A stretch of 64,000 nt of DNA. Origin: Pseudomonas sp. M30-35. Its GTDB lineage: Bacteria; Pseudomonadota; Gammaproteobacteria; Pseudomonadales; Pseudomonadaceae. The stretch covers positions 372,001 through 436,000 of the forward strand of contig NZ_CP020892.1 of assembly GCF_002163625.1 (NCBI RefSeq). Direction: 5' to 3'. Under the pieces are notes generated by a model that had not been told where the DNA came from, did not search any database, and saw only the letters and a program-made list of their open reading frames with translations. Shown here one piece after another: positions 18,224 to 26,646 of the stretch. The position numbers and the translations under genes are program-made. Each line of letters begins with the position of its first letter. Position 1 is the first letter of the stretch.

Positions 18224-19243
18224 ATGTTTAAACGTACTGCTCTAGCCACCGCTTTAATTGCCGGTTTCAGTTTGCACGCCAATGCTGCAACCGAGTTGAC
18301 CGTTTACACCGCGCTCGAGGTGGAGCAACTCAAGGCTTACAAGGAAGCGTTTGAGAAGAAAAATCCGGATATCGAAATTAAATGGGTGCGTGATTCGACA
18401 GGCATCATCACCGCCAAACTGCTGGCAGAAAAAGCCCGGCCACAGGCTGATGCTGTGTGGGGGTTGGCAGCATCCAGCCTGGCCGTGCTCGATAAACAAC
18501 AAATGCTTGAAGCCTATGCACCAGAGCAGCTGAATAAAATCAGTGCTAATTACCGCGATGCAGCCAACCCACCGGCTTGGGTTGGGATGGATGTTTGGGC
18601 GGCGACTGTTTGCTTCAACACTATCGAGGCAGAGAAGCAGAATCTGCCGAAGCCGGTTAGCTGGGAAGACCTGACCAAGCCAATCTATAAAGACAAAATC
18701 GTCATGCCTAACCCGGCTTCATCCGGCACCGGTTATTTGGATGTCAGCTCGTGGTTGCAAACCTTCGGTGAGCCGCAAGGCTGGGCTTACATGGATCGCC
18801 TGCATCAGAACATCGGCCAGTACACCCATTCGGGCTCCAAGCCTTGCAAGCTGGCAGCGGCGGGCGAATTCCCAATTGGCATTTCGTTTGAATACCCAGC
18901 GGTTCAGTTGCAACGCAAAGGCGCACCGCTGGACATCATCCTGCCGAAAGAAGGCTTGGGTTGGGACATCGAAGCGACCGGTATTATCAAAGGCACTGCT
19001 CATCTTGAGGCTGCGAAAAAACTGGCTGACTTCTCTGCCAGCAGCGATGCCATGCAACTGTACAAGAGCAACTTCGCGGTATTGGCCCAACCCGGTATCG
19101 CTGAGCGCTTCCAGGAATTACCGGCTGATTATGAGCAGCGTCTGATCAAGAACGATTTTGCCTGGGCTGCTGAAAATCGCGACAGAATCCTCGCCGAATG
19201 GCGCAAGCGCTATGACGGCAAATCAGAGCCTGTCGCTCAGTGA
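18224..19243 (+). CDS. 2-aminoethylphosphonate ABC transporter, periplasmic binding protein
   Basis: The product has 339 residues from ATG 18224, which follows a GGAG ribosome site. A signal peptide occupies residues 1-21 (cut after HANA). The mature protein is a class-II-like solute-binding fold of the iron/AEP type, with LTVYTALEVEQL at its start, DSTGIITAKLLAEKARP and GTGYLDVSSWLQ. Such proteins deliver phosphonates to the membrane permease. It sits downstream of phnX in the same direction, with 47 bases between. The last residues DGKSEPVAQ end normally, so the gene looks complete. Confidence 0.9.
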   Translation: MFKRTALATALIAGFSLHANAATELTVYTALEVEQLKAYKEAFEKKNPDIEIKWVRDSTGIITAKLLAEKARPQADAVWGLAASSLAVLDKQQMLEAYAPEQLNKISANYRDAANPPAWVGMDVWAATVCFNTIEAEKQNLPKPVSWEDLTKPIYKDKIVMPNPASSGTGYLDVSSWLQTFGEPQGWAYMDRLHQNIGQYTHSGSKPCKLAAAGEFPIGISFEYPAVQLQRKGAPLDIILPKEGLGWDIEATGIIKGTAHLEAAKKLADFSASSDAMQLYKSNFAVLAQPGIAERFQELPADYEQRLIKNDFAWAAENRDRILAEWRKRYDGKSEPVAQ

Positions 19244-19435
19244 CGTCGCCGGCAGCGACGCCCTGGCGGTGTTGCGCGGGCTTGCCGTGCTCTGCGCCCG
19301 CGCGCCTACCCAGAACGCCGCTGCCTGCCGCTCGATTTGTGGTGCGGTTGATTGGATAAAAAACCTGCAGGGGGGCGGCCGCAAGGCGTGCTCTTCCAGT
19401 TAGGGTGAATTAAACACTGAGTTTGAGGATTTTTA

Positions 19436-20596
19436 ATGAGTCAGCAAGATTGTGACCTGCTGGTTGTGGGCGCCGGTATTCTGGGTTTGGCGCATGCTTA
19501 TGCGGCGGCTAAACGCGGCCTTAAGGTCAAGGTATTCGAGCGCAGCCACACCGCTTTAGGTGCTTCAGTGCGTAACTTTGGACAAGCGCTGGTGACCGGG
19601 CAGGCGCCGGGCTCAATGCTCGATTTAGCACGTTTGAGCCGTGGGCTGTGGGCCGGTCTTGCGGCTGACGCAGGTCTGTCGATCAAGCAGCAAGGCTCGC
19701 TGTTGTTTGCTCGTACCGAAGCCGAGGAAGCGCTGCTTGAGGCATTTTGTAAAGGCCGGGCGCGCGAGCATGAATACAAGGTTGATTTGCTACGTGGCGC
19801 GGCGTTAAGCGATTTGTATGAGGGTCGCTTTGCACATCATCGCGTAGCATTGCATGGCTTGGATGACCAACAGATTTATTCGCGTGAAGCCATTCCGCAA
19901 TTGGCTACACACTTACAGCAGCGTTACGCCGTAGAGTTTCACTTCTCGACCTTGGTGCAGGATATTCAGCCCGGAGTGGTCAAAACCACCCGTGGCGTCT
20001 TCCGTAGCCCGCGAGTTGTGGTCTGTTCAGGTCACGATTACCAGACCTTGCTGGCGGAGCAAATCAGCGCATTGAAACCACAGGTGTGCGGGTTGCAGAT
20101 GCTGCGTGCGCGCTTGCAGCAACCTCTGCAGTTGCAGCATGCATTGCTCACCGGTTTGAGTTGTGTGCATTACGGTGCATTTTCTGACTTACCGGAGGCT
20201 GATGCCATTCGCGAGCAAATTCATCAGCAGCAACCGGAATTGCAAGCCAACGGCATTCATTTGCTGATCAGCCCGACACCTTACGGTGAGCTGATTATTG
20301 GTGATTCCCATGTTTATGGCAGTGATATCGAACCCTTCAATAGCGAAGCGACAGATCAAATACTGATCAATCTGGCGGAGCAAACCTTGGGCGCGCCGAT
20401 TGAAGTGGTTGAGCGCTGGCAAGGTGTTTATGGCAGTCGTGGTCCGGGGCCATTTAGCGTGCTCTGCGCTGATCAAAGCGTGACCGCGGTGCTGATGCAT
20501 ACCGGTCTTGGCATGAGTGTTGGCTTGGGGTTGGGTGAACGTACTGTGGCTGCAATGCTCGGTGAAAGTGCTTGGCCGAGCACTCAGGCTGCATAA
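19436..20596 (+). CDS. FAD-dependent amine oxidoreductase of phosphonate loci (TIGR03364 type)
   Basis: The 386-residue flavoprotein has the dinucleotide motif GAGILG (12-17) and the glycine-oxidase/DadA (DAO) fold. This family recurs beside phnX or other phosphonate genes and was once named HpnW; members called PbfD are reported to convert aminoethylphosphonate derivatives such as N-methyl-AEP to phosphonoacetaldehyde. With no PhnW transaminase here, it is the best candidate to feed PhnX. Near the end, GPGPFSVLCADQSV and TGLGMSVGLGLGERT shape the FAD site. A 192-base gap separates it from the binding protein, and a hairpin at 20605 follows. Confidence 0.87.
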   Translation: MSQQDCDLLVVGAGILGLAHAYAAAKRGLKVKVFERSHTALGASVRNFGQALVTGQAPGSMLDLARLSRGLWAGLAADAGLSIKQQGSLLFARTEAEEALLEAFCKGRAREHEYKVDLLRGAALSDLYEGRFAHHRVALHGLDDQQIYSREAIPQLATHLQQRYAVEFHFSTLVQDIQPGVVKTTRGVFRSPRVVVCSGHDYQTLLAEQISALKPQVCGLQMLRARLQQPLQLQHALLTGLSCVHYGAFSDLPEADAIREQIHQQQPELQANGIHLLISPTPYGELIIGDSHVYGSDIEPFNSEATDQILINLAEQTLGAPIEVVERWQGVYGSRGPGPFSVLCADQSVTAVLMHTGLGMSVGLGLGERTVAAMLGESAWPSTQAA

Positions 20597-20604
20597 ATTT
20601 AATA

Positions 20605-20628
20605 GCTCTGGAACTAGCGTTCCAGAGC
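20605..20628 (+). terminator. Hairpin ending the phosphonate operon
   Basis: A perfect 10-bp stem, GCTCTGGAAC with GTTCCAGAGC and a TAGC loop, lies nine bases after the oxidoreductase stop. The U run is missing, so termination may need Rho or be partial. Confidence 0.6.
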
Positions 20629-20740
20629 GGTTGAACGCTTCAATACGCGGGCCTGCGAGGCCAGCACCGCCGCCTCTAATCCTGAATCGCCGCCAAAACT
20701 TGTTACCCTATGCCTTTGCTGGTGAACATGGAGTTTGGGT

Positions 20741-21805
20741 ATGCATAGGATTATTGCGGTGTTTTTTTTGTGTCTGTTCGGTTTCTCAGCCGTTGCAGAT
20801 GAGTCCGAGAAACCAGTTCTGCGCGTAGGTTTGAGTGAGGTTCCTCCCTTTGTCATCCAAGAAAAAAATGGTGACTGGCGTGGGATCAGCGTGGACCTCT
20901 GGCAGGACATCGCCAAGCAATTGGGTTACCAGTTCGAGTTCGAACCCATGCAGTTTGGCGAGCTACTCCCGAGCCTTGAAGCCGGGAGTCTCGATGTCGT
21001 GATTGGCGCGCTGACCATGACCGCAGAGCGCGAAAGCAAATTCGACTTCACTCATCCTATTTATCAAACTGGCTTGGCTATTGCGGTGCCTCGTGGCGCT
21101 GATAACAGTGGCTGGTCGGCGTTAAAGGGGTTGCTGTCTTGGCAATTTGCCAGCTTGGTGCTGGGTTTGGCTGGCTTGCTGTTGTTGGTCGGCGCTCTGC
21201 TTTGGGCGTTTGAGCGCCAGCGCAACAAAGATCAGTTTGGTGGTAATCCTGCACAAGGGTTGGGCAACAGCTTTTGGTGGGCGGCGGTAACCATGACGAC
21301 GGTTGGTTATGGCGACAAATCACCGGTGACACTCGGCGGACGCTTGATCGCAATCATCTGGATGTTCAGCGCCTTGATCATGGTGTCGACCTTTACAGCT
21401 GCGGTCACCACGGCGTTGACGGTGGGCAACTTACAGAGTGGTATCGAGGGTGCTGAAGACCTGAACCGTGCGCATGTAGCGACTGTTGGCAGTACTGTCG
21501 GTGAGAAATACCTGGCCAGCCATCGTATTCGCAGCACCGTCTACCCGGATGTATTGAGTGCAATGCGCTCGGTGCAAGAGGGTACGGCTGACGCCGTTGT
21601 GTATGACTTGCCGATTTTGCAGTACCGCAATACTGAGTTGGCTCGCGGTGGTTTGGACGTATTACCGGGCACTTTTGACAATCAGTCATATGCGTTTGCG
21701 GTAGCCAGTGGCAGCAAGTTGCGTGAGCCGATTAGCCAAGAAATCCTGCGCATCACCAATAGCGATGAATGGCTGCGCCTGACGGATATTTACTTGAAAA
21801 ACTAG
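20741..21805 (+). CDS. Bacterial ionotropic glutamate-receptor-like potassium channel (GluR0 type)
   Basis: The 354-residue protein joins an amino-acid-binding domain and a K+-channel pore. A signal peptide (1-19) precedes lobe S1 (about 25-118), which contains TMTAERESKFDFT with Arg97 at the usual carboxylate-binding place. Then come helix M1 (about 134-157), a pore loop with the filter TVGYGD (187-192), helix M2 (about 201-228) and lobe S2 (about 240-350), where Asp289 in VVYDLP fits the ligand-amine position. This order is that of cyanobacterial GluR0. ATG 20741 has GGAG seven bases ahead; a TTG at 20735 is unlikely. It stands alone, downstream of the phosphonate operon. The ligand is unknown. 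Confidence 0.9.
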   Translation: MHRIIAVFFLCLFGFSAVADESEKPVLRVGLSEVPPFVIQEKNGDWRGISVDLWQDIAKQLGYQFEFEPMQFGELLPSLEAGSLDVVIGALTMTAERESKFDFTHPIYQTGLAIAVPRGADNSGWSALKGLLSWQFASLVLGLAGLLLLVGALLWAFERQRNKDQFGGNPAQGLGNSFWWAAVTMTTVGYGDKSPVTLGGRLIAIIWMFSALIMVSTFTAAVTTALTVGNLQSGIEGAEDLNRAHVATVGSTVGEKYLASHRIRSTVYPDVLSAMRSVQEGTADAVVYDLPILQYRNTELARGGLDVLPGTFDNQSYAFAVASGSKLREPISQEILRITNSDEWLRLTDIYLKN

Positions 21806-21960
21806 CTTTGCAGTGGGCCCTCCAGCCCGCTCAATTGGCCAGTTGGGCGCTGCTGTTGGTGGGTGAGTTCGGTTTACTGTTTCGCCCCTGTCCCTTGATG
21901 CCCGTTTTCAAATTGAGTGCGCGAGGCGACGGCAATTCCATAAGGTAGAGCTAAACCTGT

Positions 21961-21976
21961 GAAAAAGTACTTTTTC
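21961..21976. promoter_or_regulatory. Perfect 16-bp palindrome upstream of the ABC operon
   Basis: GAAAAAGTACTTTTTC reads the same on both strands. It sits 188 bases upstream of the first transporter gene. A dimeric repressor such as a TetR or MarR protein would fit, but none is encoded next to it. Confidence 0.45.
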
Positions 21977-22036
21977 GGCATGACTACAGCAGGACTGTCC
22001 AGTTGACCGGAGTAGGCTATTGGTGTCGTTCTTGTA

Positions 22037-22076
22037 GCTTTTAGCGTCGAAATTTTATTGTTTTTTCGCTAAAGGC
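22037..22076. promoter_or_regulatory. Inverted repeat in the ABC operon leader
   Basis: GCTTTTAGCG and CGCTAAAGGC form arms matching at 9 of 10 positions, separated by 20 AT-rich bases. The site is 88 bases upstream of the TTG start. It could be an operator or an mRNA stem; sequence alone does not decide. Confidence 0.4.
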
Positions 22077-22163
22077 CGCTGTAGTTTCTATTCGGTAACC
22101 TCAAGCAGTCGCCCGGCAACCGTATTGTCATAAGAATAAATAGCAAAATGCAGAGGCCCGTCA

Positions 22164-22814
22164 TTGGAATTTCTTACCTACCTGGTTGATAACTCCGGAT
22201 TACTTCTTAAGCTGACCCTTCAACACATTTCATTGGTGGCAGTCGCAGTCGGGCTGGCAATTCTAACGGGTGTACCCATCGGTATTGCTATTACTCAGAA
22301 TGAGCGTGCGGCTCGTGCAGTGCTCTATACCTGCTCCATTATCATTACGATTCCGTCCATTGCCTTATTTGGCATCATGATTCCTGTCCTGTCTTTGATT
22401 GGTCAGGGCATCGGCTATTTACCCGCCGTTATCGCAGTTCTGCTGTATTCGCAGCTGCCCATAATTCGTAATACCTACACCGCAATCAATAACGTTAACC
22501 CGGCGCTCCGTGAGGCTGCACGGGGAGTCGGTATGAAGCCAATGCAACGCTTGCGGTTAGTTGAAATTCCATTAGCAATTCCAGTGATCATGGCCGGTGT
22601 GCGTACAGCTGTGGTGATGAATATCGGTGTTATGGCAATTGCCGCCTACATCGGCGCAGGCGGGCTCGGTGTGTTGATAAGCCGTGGCATTACGCAGAGC
22701 GACCCTCGGCAGTTGGTCGCGGGCGCTATCGCTGTCAGCTTGTTAGCCGTTATCGCTGACTACCTCCTGCTTTGGTTGCAGCGACGCCTGACTCCTGGCG
22801 GCGTATCAGCCTGA
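22164..22814 (+). CDS. Quaternary-amine/osmoprotectant ABC transporter permease 1 (OpuBB-like)
   Basis: The 216-residue inner-membrane permease has about five or six helices and the EAA loop REAARGVGMKPMQRLRLVEIP, centred near residues 118-138. It belongs to the OpuB/OpuC and YehW group for choline, carnitine and betaine. Translation starts at TTG 22164; GAGG seven bases upstream supports this, and the nearest ATG (22148) is out of frame. It heads an operon with an ATPase, a second permease, a binding protein and a nitrilase. Osmotic or catabolic use cannot be told from the permease itself. Confidence 0.9.
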   Translation: MEFLTYLVDNSGLLLKLTLQHISLVAVAVGLAILTGVPIGIAITQNERAARAVLYTCSIIITIPSIALFGIMIPVLSLIGQGIGYLPAVIAVLLYSQLPIIRNTYTAINNVNPALREAARGVGMKPMQRLRLVEIPLAIPVIMAGVRTAVVMNIGVMAIAAYIGAGGLGVLISRGITQSDPRQLVAGAIAVSLLAVIADYLLLWLQRRLTPGGVSA

Positions 22815-22853
22815 TTAATCCTTCCTGAGCTGGTCTCAAAACAGGATACAACA

Positions 22854-24020
22854 ATGATAAAAATCGATAATTTGACCAAAGTATTTGAAACCGCAAATGG
22901 TCCTGTAACTGCGGCTGACCGCATCAGCATGGAAATTCCAGAGGGTGAGATCTGTGTGTTGCTGGGGCCCTCAGGCTGCGGCAAAACCACCACTCTAAAG
23001 ATGATCAATCGCATCATCCCCGCGACATCTGGTCGTGTGTTCATTAATGGTGAGGACACTACGGGCCTCGATACAGTCGAGTTACGTCGCAATATCGGCT
23101 ACGTGATCCAGCAGGTTGGCTTGTTTCCGAATATGACGATTGAAGAAAACATCGCCATTGTTCCCAAGCTAATTGGTTGGCCAGCAGCCAAATACAAGGC
23201 TCGGGCAAAAGAGCTGATAGAGATGGTAGCAATGGACCCATCGGTGTTTCTCAAGCGTTATCCGCGAGAACTATCGGGCGGTCAGCAACAACGAATTGGA
23301 GTGGCGCGCGCGTTGGCAGCTGATCCACCTGTAATGCTTATGGACGAGCCGTTCGGAGCGATCGACCCGATCAACCGAGAAGTGATTCAGGACGAGTTTC
23401 TTAAAATGCAGCAGCAGTTGGGTAAGACCATTCTGTTTGTAAGCCACGATATTGATGAAGCGGTGAAAATGGCTGACAAAATCGCCATTTTCCGCGGCGG
23501 CCGCCTTGTTCAGTACGATACACCAGACGATATATTGGCCCACCCCAAGAATGATTTCGTTGAGAGCTTTGTCGGTGACGACCGCACCTTGAAACGCTTA
23601 CGGCTGGTGCAGGTCGGTCGGGTGATGGAAGAGAAAATCGCCTTTGTAAAGCCAGGTGATACGCTCAAGACTGCGTTGGCCCGTATGGACGAACATGGCT
23701 ATGGCTACGCAATACTGATGGTAAACGAGCGTCATCAGCCTATCGGTTATGTGTCCAAGAACGTTGCCCAGACTACTCAAGGGTTTTGTGGTGAGCACTA
23801 CTTTGGCCTAAAGGCTACGATTCGTCCGAGCGACGATTTGCGCAAGGTTGCTTCACTGATGTTTAGTCATGACACCACGTGGTTGCCCTGCGTTGATGAC
23901 AATGGCGTGTTGTTGGGCCAGGTTAATCAAAGGGGCATCACCCATTATCTTGGCGCGACTTATCGTAAGGATGCTGCTGTGACCGCTTCGATCATGCCTG
24001 CATGCGAAGACAGTGTTTGA
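22854..24020 (+). CDS. Quaternary-amine ABC transporter ATPase with CBS domains (OpuCA-like)
   Basis: The 388-residue protein has Walker A GPSGCGKTT (38-46), signature LSGGQQQR (140-147), Walker B MLMDEP (161-166) and the switch histidine in FVSHDIDEA. A tandem CBS pair fills about residues 255-375, with GYGYAILMVNER and DTTWLPCVDDNGVLLGQV. In OpuCA/OpuA relatives the CBS pair senses ionic strength or cyclic-di-AMP. The gene lies 39 bases after permease 1 and 15 bases before permease 2, so it belongs to the same operon. Confidence 0.92.
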   Translation: MIKIDNLTKVFETANGPVTAADRISMEIPEGEICVLLGPSGCGKTTTLKMINRIIPATSGRVFINGEDTTGLDTVELRRNIGYVIQQVGLFPNMTIEENIAIVPKLIGWPAAKYKARAKELIEMVAMDPSVFLKRYPRELSGGQQQRIGVARALAADPPVMLMDEPFGAIDPINREVIQDEFLKMQQQLGKTILFVSHDIDEAVKMADKIAIFRGGRLVQYDTPDDILAHPKNDFVESFVGDDRTLKRLRLVQVGRVMEEKIAFVKPGDTLKTALARMDEHGYGYAILMVNERHQPIGYVSKNVAQTTQGFCGEHYFGLKATIRPSDDLRKVASLMFSHDTTWLPCVDDNGVLLGQVNQRGITHYLGATYRKDAAVTASIMPACEDSV

Positions 24021-24035
24021 GGCGGGGATTTGAAT

Positions 24036-24767
24036 ATGAATAGCCCTGCAGTTACACGTGCATTTTATCTAATGGCATTTATAGCGGTATTTATTGCCGG
24101 AGTCGCCAGCCAGCAGTCAGGCATTATCGAGGAATTCCTGGGTTACCAGGAAGACGTGGTGTATTTGATCGGTCAGCACATCGAACTGGTTGTGTTGTCT
24201 GGCGGTATTGCAATTTTGTTAGGCGTGCCGCTAGGCATTCTTTTGAGTCGCCCGCGATTTTCTCTGTATGCTGAAACGGCGATGCAGTCGCTGAATATCA
24301 GCACCACCATTCCGACTTTGGCTGTCCTGGCGTTATCCATGAGTGTTTTGGGTATCGGCAAACTTCCTGCTGTATTTGCCCTTTGTATCGCTTCCTTGTT
24401 ACCCATCGTGCGTAACACCTACACAGGGTTGCGTGAGGTTCCTGCGCACCTTAAGGAGGCTGCTGCAGGCATTGGTATGACCCCCTCGCAAATGCTCCTG
24501 AAAGTTGAAATCCCCAATGCATTGTTTGTGATGTTTGCCGGGATTCGGACTGCCCTGGCGATCAATGTAGGCACCGTGCCCTTAGCTTTTCTTATCGGTG
24601 GCGGTGGTTTGGGAGAGTTAATTTTTACCGGTATTGATCTGGATGAACCGCTGATGATGCTGGCAGGCGCCATACCGACTGCATTGCTGGCGATCCTTGT
24701 GGATATTGCTGTCGCCGGCATCGCGTTTCTGCTTGTGCCTAAAGGCATCAACCCTTTGCGGGCTTGA
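24036..24767 (+). CDS. Quaternary-amine ABC transporter permease 2 (OpuBD-like)
   Basis: The 243-residue permease is the partner of the protein at 22164. An N-terminal helix (about 9-27) is followed by a periplasmic stretch and the core permease fold with the EAA loop KEAAAGIGMTPSQMLLKVEIP, centred near residue 150. The family pattern IRTALAINVGTVPLAFLIGGGGLG is also seen near the end of the core. ATG 24036 is preferred over TTG 24030 since GGCGGGG stands at a suitable distance. It ends 35 bases before the binding-protein gene. Confidence 0.9.
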   Translation: MNSPAVTRAFYLMAFIAVFIAGVASQQSGIIEEFLGYQEDVVYLIGQHIELVVLSGGIAILLGVPLGILLSRPRFSLYAETAMQSLNISTTIPTLAVLALSMSVLGIGKLPAVFALCIASLLPIVRNTYTGLREVPAHLKEAAAGIGMTPSQMLLKVEIPNALFVMFAGIRTALAINVGTVPLAFLIGGGGLGELIFTGIDLDEPLMMLAGAIPTALLAILVDIAVAGIAFLLVPKGINPLRA

Positions 24768-24802
24768 CCAGACCCCCTTGCACAACAAAAAAGGAATTTC
24801 TC

Positions 24803-25693
24803 ATGCGTAACATGATCAAGCACCTCGGTGCGGCTGTACTGACCCTACTGATTTCCAGCACCGCGGCTCAGGCTGCTCAATTGGTAATCGGCGGTAAGAA
24901 TTTTACCGAGCAGCAATTGTTAACCGAGATAACCGCTCAGTACTTGGGGCACCTTGGCTATGGTGTCGAGCGCCGCGCGGGCATGGGCAGTGCAGTCGTG
25001 CGTAAGGCATTGGAGAACGACCAGATAGATCTCTATTGGGAGTACACCGGCACCGCGCTGCTTAACTATCTGAAGGTTAAAGAAAAGATAACCTCGCCAG
25101 AAGCCGTGTATGAAAAGGTACGTTCGTTGGATCAAAAGAATGGTTTGGTATGGCTGACTCCGTCCAAGGCCAATAACACCTATGCCTTGGCCATGCGCAG
25201 TGCGGACGCCAAGGAGAAAGGCATCGCAACGGTCAGCGATCTGGTGCAGGCGCTTGATGAAGGCCAGAAATTGACGTTGGCGACTAATGCCGAGTGGTAT
25301 GCGCGTGATGATGGGCTTAAGGAAATGCAAAAAGCCTATGGTTTTAAATTGCCTCGATCTGCGGTCAAGCGTATGGATACCGGTCTGACTTATGTGGCGC
25401 TCAAAGAAGGTCAGGTCGATATCGCTCTGGTTTTCGCCACTGACGGTCGAATCCCGGCGTTCAACTTCGTGGTCTTGCGTGACGACAAGGGATTCTTCCC
25501 GGATTATGCGATCACGCCAGTAGTGAGAGAGGCAATCCTTGAGGAGAACCCTCAGTTGGAACAGCAAATGAATAAATTGTCGGCACAACTGGATAATGAA
25601 ACTATCTCGGCATTGAATGCCCGCGTTGATGTCGATCGCGTTTCAATCGAGCAAACAGCCGAAGACTTTCTAACCAGTAAAGGGCTGCTGTAA
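24803..25693 (+). CDS. Quaternary-amine ABC transporter substrate-binding protein (OsmF/OpuCC-like)
   Basis: The 296-residue protein has a signal peptide (1-24, cut after TAAQA) and the QAT-family binding fold. Conserved parts are LVIGGKNFTEQQLLTEI, DLYWEYTGTALL, GLVWL and YVALKEGQVDIALVFATDG. Relatives such as OsmF/YehZ and OpuCC bind glycine betaine, choline or carnitine through an aromatic cage; several Tyr and Trp residues are present, but the cage cannot be confirmed by eye. ATG 24803 follows AAGGAA; an open frame from 24764 adds 13 residues before the signal peptide and is not preferred. Confidence 0.92.
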   Translation: MRNMIKHLGAAVLTLLISSTAAQAAQLVIGGKNFTEQQLLTEITAQYLGHLGYGVERRAGMGSAVVRKALENDQIDLYWEYTGTALLNYLKVKEKITSPEAVYEKVRSLDQKNGLVWLTPSKANNTYALAMRSADAKEKGIATVSDLVQALDEGQKLTLATNAEWYARDDGLKEMQKAYGFKLPRSAVKRMDTGLTYVALKEGQVDIALVFATDGRIPAFNFVVLRDDKGFFPDYAITPVVREAILEENPQLEQQMNKLSAQLDNETISALNARVDVDRVSIEQTAEDFLTSKGLL

Positions 25694-25740
25694 ATCGAGT
25701 TGATGGGCGATGAGTTTCCAGTCTGTTTGGAGTGCTTTGC

Positions 25741-26574
25741 GTGAGTTTATCTGCACTTGTTGTCAGTATTGCTCAATATAATCCGCAACTTTTGGCGCTT
25801 GAGTCCAATCTCTCAGCCCACTGCGATTTGATTTGTCAGGCGCATGCCAGTGGCGCTGAGTTATTGGTGTTTCCCGAACTTTCACTGACGGGTTACCAGC
25901 TTGGGCGGCGTACACCTGAAGTCGCTATGCGCCGAGACGATGCCAGGTTATTGAAGCTCGCGAGTGTGGCGCCTGCGATGCTTGTGGTGGTTGGCTTCGT
26001 TGAGGAGGCCAGCCCCGGTGAATACTATAATGCTGTCGCTTACCTGCAATACGGTCAGGTTATTAATGTCTATCGAAAGTTAAACCTGCCGAACTATGGT
26101 GGCCTGGAAGAAGGAAAGTGGTTTCATCAGGGTGACGAAATTGTGCAAGTCGAGTGCAAAGAGCACTGGCGAGCCTGCACGCTGATCTGTGCTGATATGT
26201 GGAATCCGGCGCTGGTGCACTGTGCGATGTTGCGGCGCCCTGAGCTGTTACTTGCCCCAGTCAACTCGGCTTCGATGATTGTTAGTGAAGCATTCTCGAA
26301 TGAAAAAAACTGGCACATTAACGTCTCATTCTACGCCATGCTTTATGGAATTCCGGTGCTCATGGCCAATCGATATGGGGCTGAAGGAGACGCTTGGTTT
26401 TGGGGCGGCAGTCGGATTATTGGCCCTCGTGGTGAAGTGCTTGCTCAGGCCGACGACGGGGAGTGTTTGATCAGTGCCACTCTTGAACTGGCGTCCATAA
26501 GTGCAGCGCGTTTTGACCATCCCGCTATTCGTGACGGCAACACACCTTTGATCAGACGGTTTCTGGATCAGTAA
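25741..26574 (+). CDS. Nitrilase-superfamily carbon-nitrogen hydrolase
   Basis: The 277-residue cytosolic enzyme has the full nitrilase triad: Glu46 in FPELSLTGY, Lys113 in VYRKLNLP and Cys149 in LICADMWNP. The family hydrolyses amides, nitriles or N-carbamoyl compounds. It is the last gene of the quaternary-amine transporter operon, 47 bases after the binding protein, so it may act on the imported compound, perhaps an amide of a betaine or carnitine. That link is inference from position. GTG 25741 is chosen because GGAG lies eight bases upstream; GTG 25732 is an alternative. Confidence 0.85.
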   Translation: MSLSALVVSIAQYNPQLLALESNLSAHCDLICQAHASGAELLVFPELSLTGYQLGRRTPEVAMRRDDARLLKLASVAPAMLVVVGFVEEASPGEYYNAVAYLQYGQVINVYRKLNLPNYGGLEEGKWFHQGDEIVQVECKEHWRACTLICADMWNPALVHCAMLRRPELLLAPVNSASMIVSEAFSNEKNWHINVSFYAMLYGIPVLMANRYGAEGDAWFWGGSRIIGPRGEVLAQADDGECLISATLELASISAARFDHPAIRDGNTPLIRRFLDQ

Positions 26575-26646
26575 TTCAGACCGATTAACCCAGTCACGAT
26601 TTTATCCACCGCTAAGGCTTTGCAAGTCTGCTCAGGTTAGAGATGC

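Larger units (their letters stand above)
21806..22163. other. Gene-free leader of the quaternary-amine transporter operon
   Basis: This 358-base stretch has no convincing gene; the only plus-strand frames with an ATG or GTG near a possible start are 8 to 16 codons long. It holds a perfect 16-bp palindrome (21961-21976), an imperfect dyad (22037-22076) and an AT-rich section before the transporter start. It is probably the regulatory region of the operon beginning at 22164. Confidence 0.6.

Noticed and set aside
19364..19396. A cluster of rare-cutter sites (CCTGCAGG, GCGGCCGC, GCTCTTC) that looks like a cloning polylinker
   Set aside because: The sites are separated and embedded in ordinary GC-rich sequence, with no vector-like flanks. 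Chance in a GC-rich intergenic region is adequate, though checking assembly reads here would be cheap.
19158..19403. An 81-codon plus-strand ORF overlapping the end of the phosphonate-binding-protein gene
   Set aside because: It begins within the last part of the binding-protein gene in another frame, has no ribosome site, and ends in a low-complexity tail. No family resemblance was seen.
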